Shown here: in pieces, positions 1-7,223 of the stretch
How the letters are laid out: each line of letters begins with the position of its first letter
Position numbering within the stretch: the first letter of the stretch is position 1
Assembly (NCBI GenBank): GCA_044226535.1
Contig: JBGAGT010000018.1
Location: 21,080-85,079 of the forward strand
DNA: 64,000 bases
Direction: 5' to 3'
Source: VBCG01 sp044226535
GTDB taxonomy: Bacteria; Pseudomonadota; Gammaproteobacteria; Burkholderiales; Casimicrobiaceae
Notes under the pieces: generated by a model
The model's database searches: none
Seen by the model: the letters and a program-made list of their open reading frames with translations, nothing else
Told to the model about the DNA's origin: nothing
Position numbers and translations under genes: made by a program

Positions 1-1
1 G

Positions 2-1213
2 ATGCGCGCCGGCAAGCTTTTCACGCGGCTGCGCGAGTCGGGCGTGCAGGTGGGCATCTTCAACCCGCCGAGCTTCGCGAGCCCGCTGGGCTGGATCACG
101 CGCAACCACCGCAAGACCATCACCATCGACGGCACCATCGGCTTCGTCAGCGGCCTGTGCGTCAGCGCCAAGTGGGAGGGCAATCCCACCAGGCGCCGCG
201 AGCCCTGGCGCGACACCGGCATCGCGCTGCGCGGCCCCGCGGTGGCGGAGCTCGCGCACGCCTTCGACGACATCTGGCACGCCTGCGAGTGGAAGGCCGA
301 CGTGCCCGCGCCGCCGCCGCACATCGAGGCCGCGGGCCACGTGCGCACGCGCGTCATCGCCGGCGTGCCCGACCACACCGGCACCTACCGCCTCGACCTC
401 GTCATCGCCTCGATGGCGCGCGGCTACCTCTGGCTCACCGACGCGTACTTCGTCGGCACCGCGGCCTACGTGCATGCACTCGCCGCCGCCGCGCGCGACG
501 GCGTCGACGTGCGCCTGCTGGTCCCCGGCGCCAGCGACATTCCCGCGCTGCGGCCGCTGTCTCGCGCCGGCTACCGCGGCCTCATCGAGTCGGGCGTGCG
601 CGTGTTCGAGTGGAACGGCACCATGCTGCACGCCAAGACCGCGGTCGCCGACGACCTGTGGTCGCGCATCGGCTCGACCAACCTGAACCTCGCGAGCTGG
701 ATGGGCAACTACGAGCTCGACGTCGCCATCGAGAACGCCGCCTTCGCGCGGAGGATGGCCGAGCAGTACGAGAAGGACCTGGGCCACGCCACCGAAGTGG
801 TACTCACCGCGCGCAACCGCGTGCGCAAGCTCACACCCGGCGTGGTGGCCGCGCCGCCGCGCAAGGCCTACTCGGGCAGCGCCGGCCGCGCCGCCGCGGG
901 TGCCGCGAGCGTGGGGAGCATGCTCGGCGCGGCGCTGACCAACCGCCGTGCGCTGGCGCCCGGCGAGGGCAAGATGATCGGCACCATGGGCGCCGTGGCG
1001 GTGGCCGTCGCGCTGGTCGACATCCTGTGGCCGCAGGTGATCGCCTGGCCGCTGGCCCTGATCCTGCTGTGGCTCGGGACGGCCTGGCTTTACAAGGCGG
1101 GAACGCTATGGCTCGCACGGCGGCGCGGGCGGGACGGGCACGAGCCGGGGGAGACGCAGGAGGTGCGCGTCGTGCAGCCGGGAACCGAAGGCGAGGACGC
1201 ACCCAATGTATAA
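2..1213 (+). CDS. Cardiolipin synthase / phospholipase D-like protein (5' partial)
   Basis: Phospholipase D superfamily protein, most likely a cardiolipin synthase joining two phospholipid molecules at the inner membrane. Two HKD motifs are visible: HRKTITID (H36, K38, D43 of the visible part) and HAKTAVAD (H210, K212, D217), each of the form HxKx4D. The C-terminal part (about residues 325-365) holds hydrophobic membrane segments and is followed by a charged tail. An ATG stands at base 2, but the first HKD motif lies only 36 residues in, whereas ClsB-type enzymes have roughly 100 residues before it, so the true start is probably upstream of the window. The stop codon lies inside the TATAAT box assigned to the following tRNA. 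ClsA/ClsB subtype cannot be fixed. Confidence 0.85.
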   Translation: MRAGKLFTRLRESGVQVGIFNPPSFASPLGWITRNHRKTITIDGTIGFVSGLCVSAKWEGNPTRRREPWRDTGIALRGPAVAELAHAFDDIWHACEWKADVPAPPPHIEAAGHVRTRVIAGVPDHTGTYRLDLVIASMARGYLWLTDAYFVGTAAYVHALAAAARDGVDVRLLVPGASDIPALRPLSRAGYRGLIESGVRVFEWNGTMLHAKTAVADDLWSRIGSTNLNLASWMGNYELDVAIENAAFARRMAEQYEKDLGHATEVVLTARNRVRKLTPGVVAAPPRKAYSGSAGRAAAGAASVGSMLGAALTNRRALAPGEGKMIGTMGAVAVAVALVDILWPQVIAWPLALILLWLGTAWLYKAGTLWLARRRGRDGHEPGETQEVRVVQPGTEGEDAPNV

Positions 1214-1214
1214 T
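1209..1214 (+). promoter_or_regulatory. -10 box of the tRNA-Arg gene
   Basis: A perfect TATAAT ends 10 bases before the mature tRNA 5' end, the spacing expected for a tRNA promoter -10 element. It overlaps the TAA stop codon of the upstream gene. No convincing -35 hexamer is visible 16-18 bases upstream, so this is inferred from the -10 match and position only. Confidence 0.5.
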
Positions 1215-1224
1215 GCGCGCCGAC

Positions 1225-1301
1225 GCGCCCGTAGCTCAGTTGGATAGAGTACCTGGCTACGAACCAGGGGGTCGTGGGTTCGAATCCTGCCGGGCGCGCC
1301 A
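1225..1301 (+). tRNA. tRNA-Arg (anticodon ACG)
   Basis: A complete 77-nt cloverleaf. The acceptor stem pairs GCGCCCG (1225-1231) with CGGGCGC (1291-1297), followed by discriminator G and an encoded CCA (1299-1301). The D arm contains AGCTCAGTTGGATAGAG, and the T arm contains GGTTCGAATCC. The anticodon stem CCTGG/CCAGG encloses the loop CTACGAA, giving anticodon ACG at 1259-1261, which reads CGU/CGC/CGA after A34 deamination to inosine. A strong intrinsic terminator follows directly. Confidence 0.97.
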
Positions 1302-1309
1302 ATCAAATC

Positions 1310-1343
1310 AAAGGGTTAGATCGAAAGGTCTGGCCCTTTTTTC
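1310..1343 (+). terminator. Rho-independent terminator of tRNA-Arg
   Basis: AAAGGG at 1310-1315 pairs with CCCTTT at 1334-1339. The inner bases TTAGATC/GGTCTGG pair with four Watson-Crick pairs and three G-U wobbles, capped by a GAAA tetraloop (1323-1326). The helix is 13 bp and ends in a run of six T (1337-1342), starting 9 bases after the tRNA CCA. It is the only textbook intrinsic terminator I see in this GC-rich window. Confidence 0.9.
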
Positions 1344-1445
1344 TTGCGCTGACCCAAGCGGCGGTGGTGCGGACTGCGAGTAGTTCCCACTGCGGTCTCG
1401 ACAGGTTGGCCGGGCAGCTGCTTGGCCTTGGATCGACGAAATGCC

Positions 1446-2147
1446 CTATTGGCCCGCGCGCACTGTGGAAGGCGCGACCCAGCCTGGGTAAGTCTCCGGC
1501 GATCGCCGATACGCTTCTGCGCAGCCGTCCGTACAAAACCACGGCCCCGTGAGCACCATCCGGCGATAGGCCTCGAAGGGTGCGTGCATCTTGCACACGG
1601 GGCATATCCAGCGGGGATCCGAGGCGGGGGCCAGTCCGATGGAATAGACCGGGACGCGCTCGGCAATCGAGCGCAGGCGCGCGGGTCCCAATGCTTCAGC
1701 GACGATTCCCGAAGCGGTCGCGATGCTGGCCACGGGCTCCGTCGCCAGCAATTGTCCCGGCGATGCCTTCGCGGCGATGCGTGCTGCGATGTTGACGGTC
1801 GACCCGAAGAGGTCGTCCCCGCGTCGGATCACCGGACCGTGGTTGATCCCGGTTCGGGTAAGGGGGATCTCGGGCGCATGTCGGCAGGCAGGAAGCAGGC
1901 GCCCCAGCACGTCCAGCGCCGTTGCGGGGTCCGGAAAGCCGAACATCGCTTCGTCGCCGATCCACTTGATGGGTTGCCCGTGTCCGCCCAGCGCGTCGCG
2001 CACCAGCGCCTCGAAGCGCTCGAGGACGCGGATGGCCGAAGCGTCGCCGTGGACGTCGGTCAATGCGCTGAATCCCGCCAGATCGACGAATGCGACGGTC
2101 GCGAACGTCGATTCGAACGCACCTGATCTGCTCGCAGTCGCATGCAT
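1446..2147 (-). CDS. Class III nucleotide cyclase-like protein with C-terminal YHS-like metal motif
   Basis: Adenylate/guanylate cyclase catalytic domain protein of 233 residues, with no membrane segment. The metal-binding aspartates are in FVDLAGFS (D22) and KWIGDEAMF (D65), and STVNIAARI matches the conserved alpha-4 region near residues 117-125. After the cyclase domain comes a short cysteine-rich tail, WICPVCKMHAPFEAYRR ... GPWFCTDGCAEAYR, resembling a YHS-type metal-binding domain with CxxC plus CxxxC pairs. The ATG at 2147 is preferred; an in-frame TTG at 2195 would add 16 residues. The gene is monocistronic and divergent from the alpha-hydroxyacid dehydrogenase gene. Whether it makes cAMP or cGMP, or is active at all, cannot be told. 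Confidence 0.8.
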   Translation of the reverse strand: MHATASRSGAFESTFATVAFVDLAGFSALTDVHGDASAIRVLERFEALVRDALGGHGQPIKWIGDEAMFGFPDPATALDVLGRLLPACRHAPEIPLTRTGINHGPVIRRGDDLFGSTVNIAARIAAKASPGQLLATEPVASIATASGIVAEALGPARLRSIAERVPVYSIGLAPASDPRWICPVCKMHAPFEAYRRMVLTGPWFCTDGCAEAYRRSPETYPGWVAPSTVRAGQ

Positions 2148-2442
2148 CTCGAACGCCTCGCTACGGTTGCCTTCCCTTCGAGGCGGAAGCGGCAAGCTTC
2201 GCCGGGGGATCGCGTGAAGGCGCAGGTCCGCGCGCTCCCAGCATAGCTTCCGATGTCAGTCTTTCGCAAGCCGGTCGCCCGACCAGCTTCACCACCACGA
2301 ATCCCGGAATCGACGTCGTGCAAGTGTCGCCGAGCAGTGGCGCCGGCCCGGCGGCTGGTACGCTTGGCTCGGGTAGCGTGCCCGCGTAACCGGTTCCGCA
2401 GCCGCGGAACGCGGGTAACCCATCGAGCGAGGAACGACGACC

Positions 2443-3588
2443 GTGCGACTCCGCGATTGCCACAACTTCCACGATTTTCGCGCGCTGGCGAAGCGGCGGC
2501 TCCCTGGGCCGATCTTCGACTACATCGACGGGGCCGCCGACGACGAAGCCACGTATCGCCGGAACACGACCAGCTTCGAAGGCTGCGACCTCGTGCCCAA
2601 TGTCCTGCGCGGCGTCGATACGGTCGACCTGTCGGTCACCGTCATGGGCCAGCGCCTGGCAGTGCCGTTCTACTGTTCGCCCACGGCGCTGCAGCGCCTG
2701 TTCCATCATCGGGGCGAACGCGCGGTGGCGGCGGCGGCGGCCCGGTACGGGACCATGTTCGGCGTGTCGTCGCTGGGCACCGTCAGCCTCGAGGAGTCGC
2801 GCAAGGCTTACGCCACGCCGCAGTGCTTCCAGTTCTATTTCCACAAGGACCGCGGGCTCAACCGCGCGATGCTGCAGCGGGCCAAGGACGTCGGCGTCGA
2901 GGTGATGATGCTCACCGTCGACAGCATCACCGGGGGCAATCGCGAGCGCGACCTGCGCACGGGATTCTCCATCCCGTTCCGGCTCACGCTGGCGGGCATG
3001 CTGCAGTTCGCCATCAAGCCGGCGTGGGCGATCAACTACCTGACGCACGAGCGCTTTCGCCTGCCGCAGCTCGAGCAGCACATCCGCATGGAAGGCGGTG
3101 CGATGTCCATCGGGCGCTACTTCACCGACATGCTCGATCCCTCGATGACCTGGGACGACGTGTCGCAGATGGTGCAGCAATGGGGCGGGCCGTTCTGCCT
3201 CAAGGGCGTGATGTCGGTGGCCGATGCCAGGCGCGCCGTCGACATCGGCTGCGCGGGCATCGTCCTGTCGAACCATGGGGGGCGCCAGCTCGACGGCTCG
3301 CGCACGGCGTTCGACCAGCTCGCCGAGGTCGTCGACGCCGTGGGTGATCGCATCGACGTCATGATGGACGGCGGCATCCAGCGCGGATCGCAGGTGCTGA
3401 AGGCACTCTCCCTCGGCGCCAAGGCCGTGGGCATCGGGCGCTACTACCTTTACGCGCTTGCGGCTGCCGGGCAGGCCGGCACCGAGCGCGCGCTGGGCCT
3501 GCTGCGTACCGAGATCGAACGCGACATGAAGCTGATGGGCTGCCGGTCGATCGGCGAGTTGTCGCGCGCCAACCTGCGCTTCCGCTGA
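2443..3588 (+). CDS. lldD: FMN-dependent alpha-hydroxyacid dehydrogenase (L-lactate dehydrogenase type)
   Basis: Flavoenzyme of the glycolate oxidase / L-lactate dehydrogenase / flavocytochrome b2 family (381 residues, the usual length), oxidising an alpha-hydroxy acid to the keto acid with electrons passed to FMN. The active-site segment SNHGGRQLDGS carries the catalytic base His278 and substrate-binding Arg281. MMDGGIQRGSQVLKAL followed by GIGRYYLYAL is the FMN-phosphate binding region. PIFDYIDGAADDEATYRRN near the N-terminus is also typical. The start is GTG at 2443 after a GAGGAA-like ribosome site. Lactate is the commonest substrate, but glycolate or mandelate remain possible, so the symbol is tentative. 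Confidence 0.85.
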   Translation: MRLRDCHNFHDFRALAKRRLPGPIFDYIDGAADDEATYRRNTTSFEGCDLVPNVLRGVDTVDLSVTVMGQRLAVPFYCSPTALQRLFHHRGERAVAAAAARYGTMFGVSSLGTVSLEESRKAYATPQCFQFYFHKDRGLNRAMLQRAKDVGVEVMMLTVDSITGGNRERDLRTGFSIPFRLTLAGMLQFAIKPAWAINYLTHERFRLPQLEQHIRMEGGAMSIGRYFTDMLDPSMTWDDVSQMVQQWGGPFCLKGVMSVADARRAVDIGCAGIVLSNHGGRQLDGSRTAFDQLAEVVDAVGDRIDVMMDGGIQRGSQVLKALSLGAKAVGIGRYYLYALAAAGQAGTERALGLLRTEIERDMKLMGCRSIGELSRANLRFR

Positions 3589-3589
3589 G

Positions 3590-3637
3590 CGATCGCGTCC
3601 CCGGGGGCCGCGTGGGCCGCTCGCCCCGGGGCGATCG
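3590..3637. terminator. GC-rich hairpin between convergent genes
   Basis: CGATCG plus CCCCGGGG on the left (from 3590) is repeated as CCCCGGGG plus CGATCG on the right (to 3637), giving a nested palindrome between the converging lldD-type and ZIP genes. It has no T-run on either side, so a role as a bidirectional transcription barrier is inference from shape and position. Confidence 0.4.
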
Positions 3638-3652
3638 CGTCGAGGGTGGCCA

Positions 3653-4390
3653 TCAGCCCGCCAGCCTCACCACCAAAAACGTCGCCGCCGCTCCCGTCAG
3701 CGTCGATGCCAGCAAACCCAGGAATTTCCGCGCACTGTTCGTCGAGTGCGCCTCCGGCAGGATATCGGCCACGGCGATGTACAGCAGGAAGCCCGCGAAG
3801 AACCCGAGGTAGGGCACCAGCACCGACGGCGGCACGCTGAAGGCCAGCGTCGAGGCGGCACCGAGCACCGGCGCGATGGCGTCGACGAACAGCATGGCGC
3901 GCGAGCGCGCATCGCCGTTGCCGTGCATCAGCATCACCGACACGGTGTTGAGGCCGTCGCAGAAGTCGTGCGCGAGGACCGCGAGCGCGACGGCGAAACC
4001 CACGGTGGGCGAGACCTGGAAGCCGAGCCCGATGCCCACGCCGTCGAGGAAGCTGTGGCCCGCCAGCGCGAACGCCGAGACCATGCCGACGGAAGGGTGG
4101 CGGTGTCCCGCGAAGTCGCTTTCGTGCGCGGCGTGGATCAGCACGAAGCGCTCGACCACGTGGAAGAGCAGGAAGCCGGCTGCGAGCGCGATCATGCCCG
4201 AGGTGGGATCGATGCCGTTCGCGTGCGCCAGCTCGAAGAGCTCCGGCAGGATGTCGAACGACACGACCGCCAGCAGCACGCCGGCGCTGAAGCTCAGGAT
4301 GTAGTGCGGCGTGGCGCGAAAGCGCAGCGCGACGAGGCCGCCGAGCAGCGTGAAGCCGAAGGCGGCGGCGGACAGCAGTATGGCGTGCAT
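3653..4390 (-). CDS. ZIP family divalent metal transporter
   Basis: Inner-membrane ZIP (ZRT/IRT-like) metal importer of 245 residues with about eight hydrophobic segments. The two signature helices are visible: HSFLDGVGIG (TM4) and HDFCDGLN (TM5), whose His and Asp line the metal path. A His-containing loop, HAAHESDFAGHRHPS, lies between TM3 and TM4. The ATG at 4390 is chosen because it opens directly into the first membrane helix; a longer in-frame start at 4429 would add an implausible Arg-rich leader. It is divergent from a Fur-family regulator, and a palindromic operator lies in the 81 bases between the two starts, which supports zinc or iron uptake under repressor control. Confidence 0.88.
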   Translation of the reverse strand: MHAILLSAAAFGFTLLGGLVALRFRATPHYILSFSAGVLLAVVSFDILPELFELAHANGIDPTSGMIALAAGFLLFHVVERFVLIHAAHESDFAGHRHPSVGMVSAFALAGHSFLDGVGIGLGFQVSPTVGFAVALAVLAHDFCDGLNTVSVMLMHGNGDARSRAMLFVDAIAPVLGAASTLAFSVPPSVLVPYLGFFAGFLLYIAVADILPEAHSTNSARKFLGLLASTLTGAAATFLVVRLAG

Positions 4391-4451
4391 GGCAGGCCGG
4401 CGAGGTGTTCGGCGGATGCGGGCAGGCAACAGGGCGGTGCCCGCCTCCTTA

Positions 4452-4469
4452 ATGATAATAGATTATCAT
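4452..4469. promoter_or_regulatory. Fur/Zur-type operator palindrome
   Basis: A perfect inverted repeat with 8-base arms: ATGATAAT (4452-4459), two-base spacer AG, ATTATCAT (4462-4469). It is AT-rich in a surrounding of about 70% GC, and sits between the divergent ZIP transporter and Fur-family genes, three bases before the regulator's start codon. Its half-sites resemble Fur boxes (GATAAT/ATTATC). The even spacer is more like Zur operators than the 7-1-7 Fur arrangement. It very probably controls both genes, including autoregulation. Confidence 0.75.
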
Positions 4470-4471
4470 AT

Positions 4472-4993
4472 ATGGCGATGACCGCCGCCCGTATCCGCCA
4501 CACGCCGCAGCGCACCGCCATTCGTGAGGCCCTCGAAGGGGCCGCGCGCCCGCTATCGCTGGCCGAGATCCTGGCCAGTGCGCAGGCGGCCGTACCGACG
4601 CTCGGCATCGCGACCGTCTATCGCGCGCTGAACCAGCTCGTGGCGCAGGGGTGGATCCGGGCGGTAGAGCTGCCGGGCGAGAATGATCGCTATGAGGTCG
4701 CGTCGAGGGTGCAGCATCACCACCATCACTTCCGCTGCCTCGACTGCGACCGCGTCTACGACATCGAAGGCTGCGCGGGTGATGTCGCGCGAATGGCGCC
4801 GCGGGGCTTCACCGTCGAGCGCCACGACATCACGCTGTACGGGCGCTGCGCCAGCTGCCGCAGCATGCGGCAAGGCTCCGCCCCCCGCAGCAGGGCCCGC
4901 GGGCGCCCGCAAGGGGTTGCGGGCTCGCGGAGGGCGGACGAGGTCGTCAGGCCTCGACCAGCTCGCCCTGGCGGAGGTCGCCGCCCGACATGA
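4472..4993 (+). CDS. Fur family metal-responsive repressor (Zur/Fur)
   Basis: Ferric/zinc uptake regulator family protein of 173 residues. The N-terminal winged helix (RIRHTPQRTAIREAL ... TLGIATVYRALNQL) is followed by a metal-binding domain with a five-His run, HHHHHFRC, and two structural zinc pairs, CLDC and CASC. The start is the ATG at 4472, or a second Met two codons later. The divergent ZIP transporter and the shared palindrome suggest zinc sensing (Zur) rather than iron, but the sequence does not settle this. The last 40 or so residues are Arg/Pro-rich, unlike the family, and the 3' end overlaps the convergent hemerythrin gene by 47 bases; the tail may be a run-on after loss of an earlier stop. 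Confidence 0.85.
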   Translation: MAMTAARIRHTPQRTAIREALEGAARPLSLAEILASAQAAVPTLGIATVYRALNQLVAQGWIRAVELPGENDRYEVASRVQHHHHHFRCLDCDRVYDIEGCAGDVARMAPRGFTVERHDITLYGRCASCRSMRQGSAPRSRARGRPQGVAGSRRADEVVRPRPARPGGGRRPT

Positions 4994-5480
4994 CCTTGGT
5001 CTCGGGGGGCGGCACGCCCGATTGCTTGAACGCCGCGGTCAGCGCCTCCTTGCGGGCCGCGAGCGCCTCGCCGAGCGCGGCGAGGTCGGCGCCGTTGCGC
5101 TTGGCCTGCGCGAACATGCCGTCGCGCTGTTCCTCTTCCTTGACGTGGTGCTTGATCATTTCCGAGAGCACCTTGACCTTGGCGTCGTAGAACTCGTCGT
5201 CGGGAGAGCCGGACTCGATCTCGGCGATCAGCACCTTGGACCCGTCGTGCTCCACGTAGGCCTCGGTGTAGATCTCCTCGTCGACGAAGTCCTTGACGCC
5301 GGGATAGAAGATCTCTTCCTCGATGATCTGGTGGACCGTGAGCTCCATGCAGATCGCCTTGGCGAGCCTTTCCTTGGTGGCCTTGCGGTTGGACGATTCG
5401 TACTGGTCGAAAAGGTCCTCGACCTTGCGATGGTCCTGCTTCAACAGCGTGACGGCGTCGGTCTGGCGCGCGGCGGGCAT
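4947..5480 (-). CDS. Hemerythrin HHE cation-binding domain protein
   Basis: Soluble four-helix hemerythrin-like protein of 177 residues that binds a di-iron centre and is usually linked to oxygen or nitric oxide sensing and stress. Candidate iron ligands appear in order: QDHRKVED, LTVHQIIEEEIFYP, VEHDG, and IKHHVKEEEQ, the usual H...HxxxE...H...HxxxE spacing. The start is the ATG at 5480, with GAGGAG eight bases upstream; an in-frame start nine codons earlier lacks such a site. It stands alone, convergent with the Fur-family gene. Confidence 0.85.
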   Translation of the reverse strand: MPAARQTDAVTLLKQDHRKVEDLFDQYESSNRKATKERLAKAICMELTVHQIIEEEIFYPGVKDFVDEEIYTEAYVEHDGSKVLIAEIESGSPDDEFYDAKVKVLSEMIKHHVKEEEQRDGMFAQAKRNGADLAALGEALAARKEALTAAFKQSGVPPPETKVMSGGDLRQGELVEA

Positions 5481-5621
5481 GGATGGCTCCTCGGGGGGAA
5501 TTGGCAACGTTGCGACTATCGCGGCACGCTGCCGGGTCCTCCATCGGCGCAGGACGCAACGCGCGGTAGGTCGCAGCCTACAGCCCTTGGCGCGGGCGAG
5601 AAGGAGACTGGCCTTGCGGCG

Positions 5622-6035
5622 CTACCGGCTGCCGTGGCGACGCGCGCGCCTCAACCGGCGCGCATTCCCCAGCACGCGCCGATGCACCGGCGCGAGCCCC
5701 GCCGCCAGCACCGACGACGCCGCGTGTCCGGCGTGCGATGCAAGGCGCCTCCGCATGCCGTCCGGCGTGAGCGTCCACCAGGACGGGCCCATCGACAGGG
5801 CGAGCTGCAGGTTCGCGTCGAACGCCTGCATCATCATCGCGGTCCACGACTCCTGCGCCACCGTGGCCTTCTCGAGCCACATGCGCTGGAACTCGGCGAC
5901 GTCGCGCCGGGAAGGCGTTGCGCCGGCCATCGAGAAGCGAAGCAGGCGATGGGCCATGACCTCGGGCGCGGCGAAGGCGATGTCGGCTGAGTGGCGTGCG
6001 AAAGCGGGGAGGGACGAACGGGGACGTGAGGGCAT
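5622..6035 (-). CDS. Polyhydroxyalkanoate granule-associated phasin-like protein
   Basis: Small protein of 137 residues with an amphipathic helical centre (DVAEFQRMWLEKATVAQESW ... DANLQLALSMG) and a basic C-terminus (VHRRVLGNARRLRRARRHG). This pattern matches short betaproteobacterial phasin-like proteins that coat PHA granules; the assignment rests on overall resemblance, with no catalytic motif to check. It starts 9 bases after the stop of the upstream MFS gene on the same strand, so it is probably the last gene of the acyl-CoA dehydrogenase operon. A link to storage lipid metabolism would fit that context. Confidence 0.55.
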   Translation of the reverse strand: MPSRPRSSLPAFARHSADIAFAAPEVMAHRLLRFSMAGATPSRRDVAEFQRMWLEKATVAQESWTAMMMQAFDANLQLALSMGPSWWTLTPDGMRRRLASHAGHAASSVLAAGLAPVHRRVLGNARRLRRARRHGSR

Positions 6036-6044
6036 GCAGGCACT

Positions 6045-7223
6045 CTACGCCTGTCGGGGATGGTCCGCGCCCGCTTCGGCAAGCAAGCCCCGCAACAGGA
6101 CCAGGCCGGCGGCCATCACGACGGCGCTCAGCAACAGCGCGTCGCGATAGCTGCCGGTGACGGTCGCGAGGTAGCCGGTGACGGCGGGCGCGGCGATCTG
6201 CGCGACGCCGTAACTCAGTGTCATCCTCGCCATGGCCTTCGCGGGGTTCTGCGGGAATCGCCGCCCGATCAGCGCGAGGGTGAGGCTCACGATGCCACCG
6301 AAGGTTGCACCGAAGAGCAGCGCCGCCGCGAGGTTGGCGGCGAGCGTGCCGGTCGTCGCGGGGATGACCAGCGATACGATCTGCAACAGGTAGGCGAGCA
6401 TCAGCGCCCGGACCACGCCCATGGCGCTGGCGACCCTGTCCCAGAGGAAGGAGGAGGGGATCGCGGCCAGGCCGACGATCACCCAGATCCAGCCGCCGCG
6501 TCCCTCGAACACGGGCATGCCCTCGAGGATGGCGACGATGAAGGTCGCGCCGACCACGAAGCCCCAACCGGCACAGAAATAGGTGCCCATGAACAGCAGC
6601 GTCCAGCGCTGCGAGGGCGGCGGCGGCACGGAGGCCGCGCGTGTTTCGCGAGCCACCGCCTGCGCGGGTGCGGGCATCCACCGCCATGCGGGCAGGAGGA
6701 ACGCCACGCCGAGGATGCCGAGCCCGATCCATTCCTGCGTCCACCAGAGCGAGGGCGCCATCGCGCCCACGGCGATGCCCGACACCACGATGCCGAGGCC
6801 GAGCCCCGTGAAATGCACGCCGAGCTCGGGCGGGTGCCCTTGCCGGATCAGCCAGTTGAGCACCAGTCCCGAGCCGAGCAGCAGGCCGGCGGCGCTCGAC
6901 AGGCCCGCGACGAAGCGGAAGAACGCCCAGGCGTGGAAGTCGGCGGTGAGGCCCATCGCGGCGGTGGCGACCACCGCCAGCACGAGCCCGATGCGGTACA
7001 GCGTGAACTTGCGATGGAGGTCGCCGATCGAGGCGGCGATCAGCGCACCCGACATGTAGCCCGCGTAGTTGATGGTGGCGAGGAGGCCGCCGCCCAGCGC
7101 GCCGAGGCCCGCCTCGCGCTGCATGATGGGCAGCATCGGCGTGTACGCGAAGCGGGCGAGGCCGATGGTCAGCGTGAGCGCGCAGATGCCGGCGACGAGC
7201 ACGCGTGACCGGCTCGCCTTCAC
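6045..7223 (-). CDS. MFS transporter, YbfB/YjiJ-like
   Basis: Major facilitator superfamily membrane protein of 392 residues with twelve predicted hydrophobic segments. The N-terminal helix GLARFAYTPMLPIMQ followed by NYAGYMSGALIAA is characteristic of the YbfB/YjiJ group. The cytoplasmic linker falls near the middle (MPAPAQAVARETRAAS). The start is GTG at 7223, which overlaps the TGA of the upstream kinase gene (GTGA), so the two are translationally coupled. The substrate is unknown; position in an acyl-CoA dehydrogenase operon suggests an organic acid. Confidence 0.85.
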   Translation of the reverse strand: MKASRSRVLVAGICALTLTIGLARFAYTPMLPIMQREAGLGALGGGLLATINYAGYMSGALIAASIGDLHRKFTLYRIGLVLAVVATAAMGLTADFHAWAFFRFVAGLSSAAGLLLGSGLVLNWLIRQGHPPELGVHFTGLGLGIVVSGIAVGAMAPSLWWTQEWIGLGILGVAFLLPAWRWMPAPAQAVARETRAASVPPPPSQRWTLLFMGTYFCAGWGFVVGATFIVAILEGMPVFEGRGGWIWVIVGLAAIPSSFLWDRVASAMGVVRALMLAYLLQIVSLVIPATTGTLAANLAAALLFGATFGGIVSLTLALIGRRFPQNPAKAMARMTLSYGVAQIAAPAVTGYLATVTGSYRDALLLSAVVMAAGLVLLRGLLAEAGADHPRQA

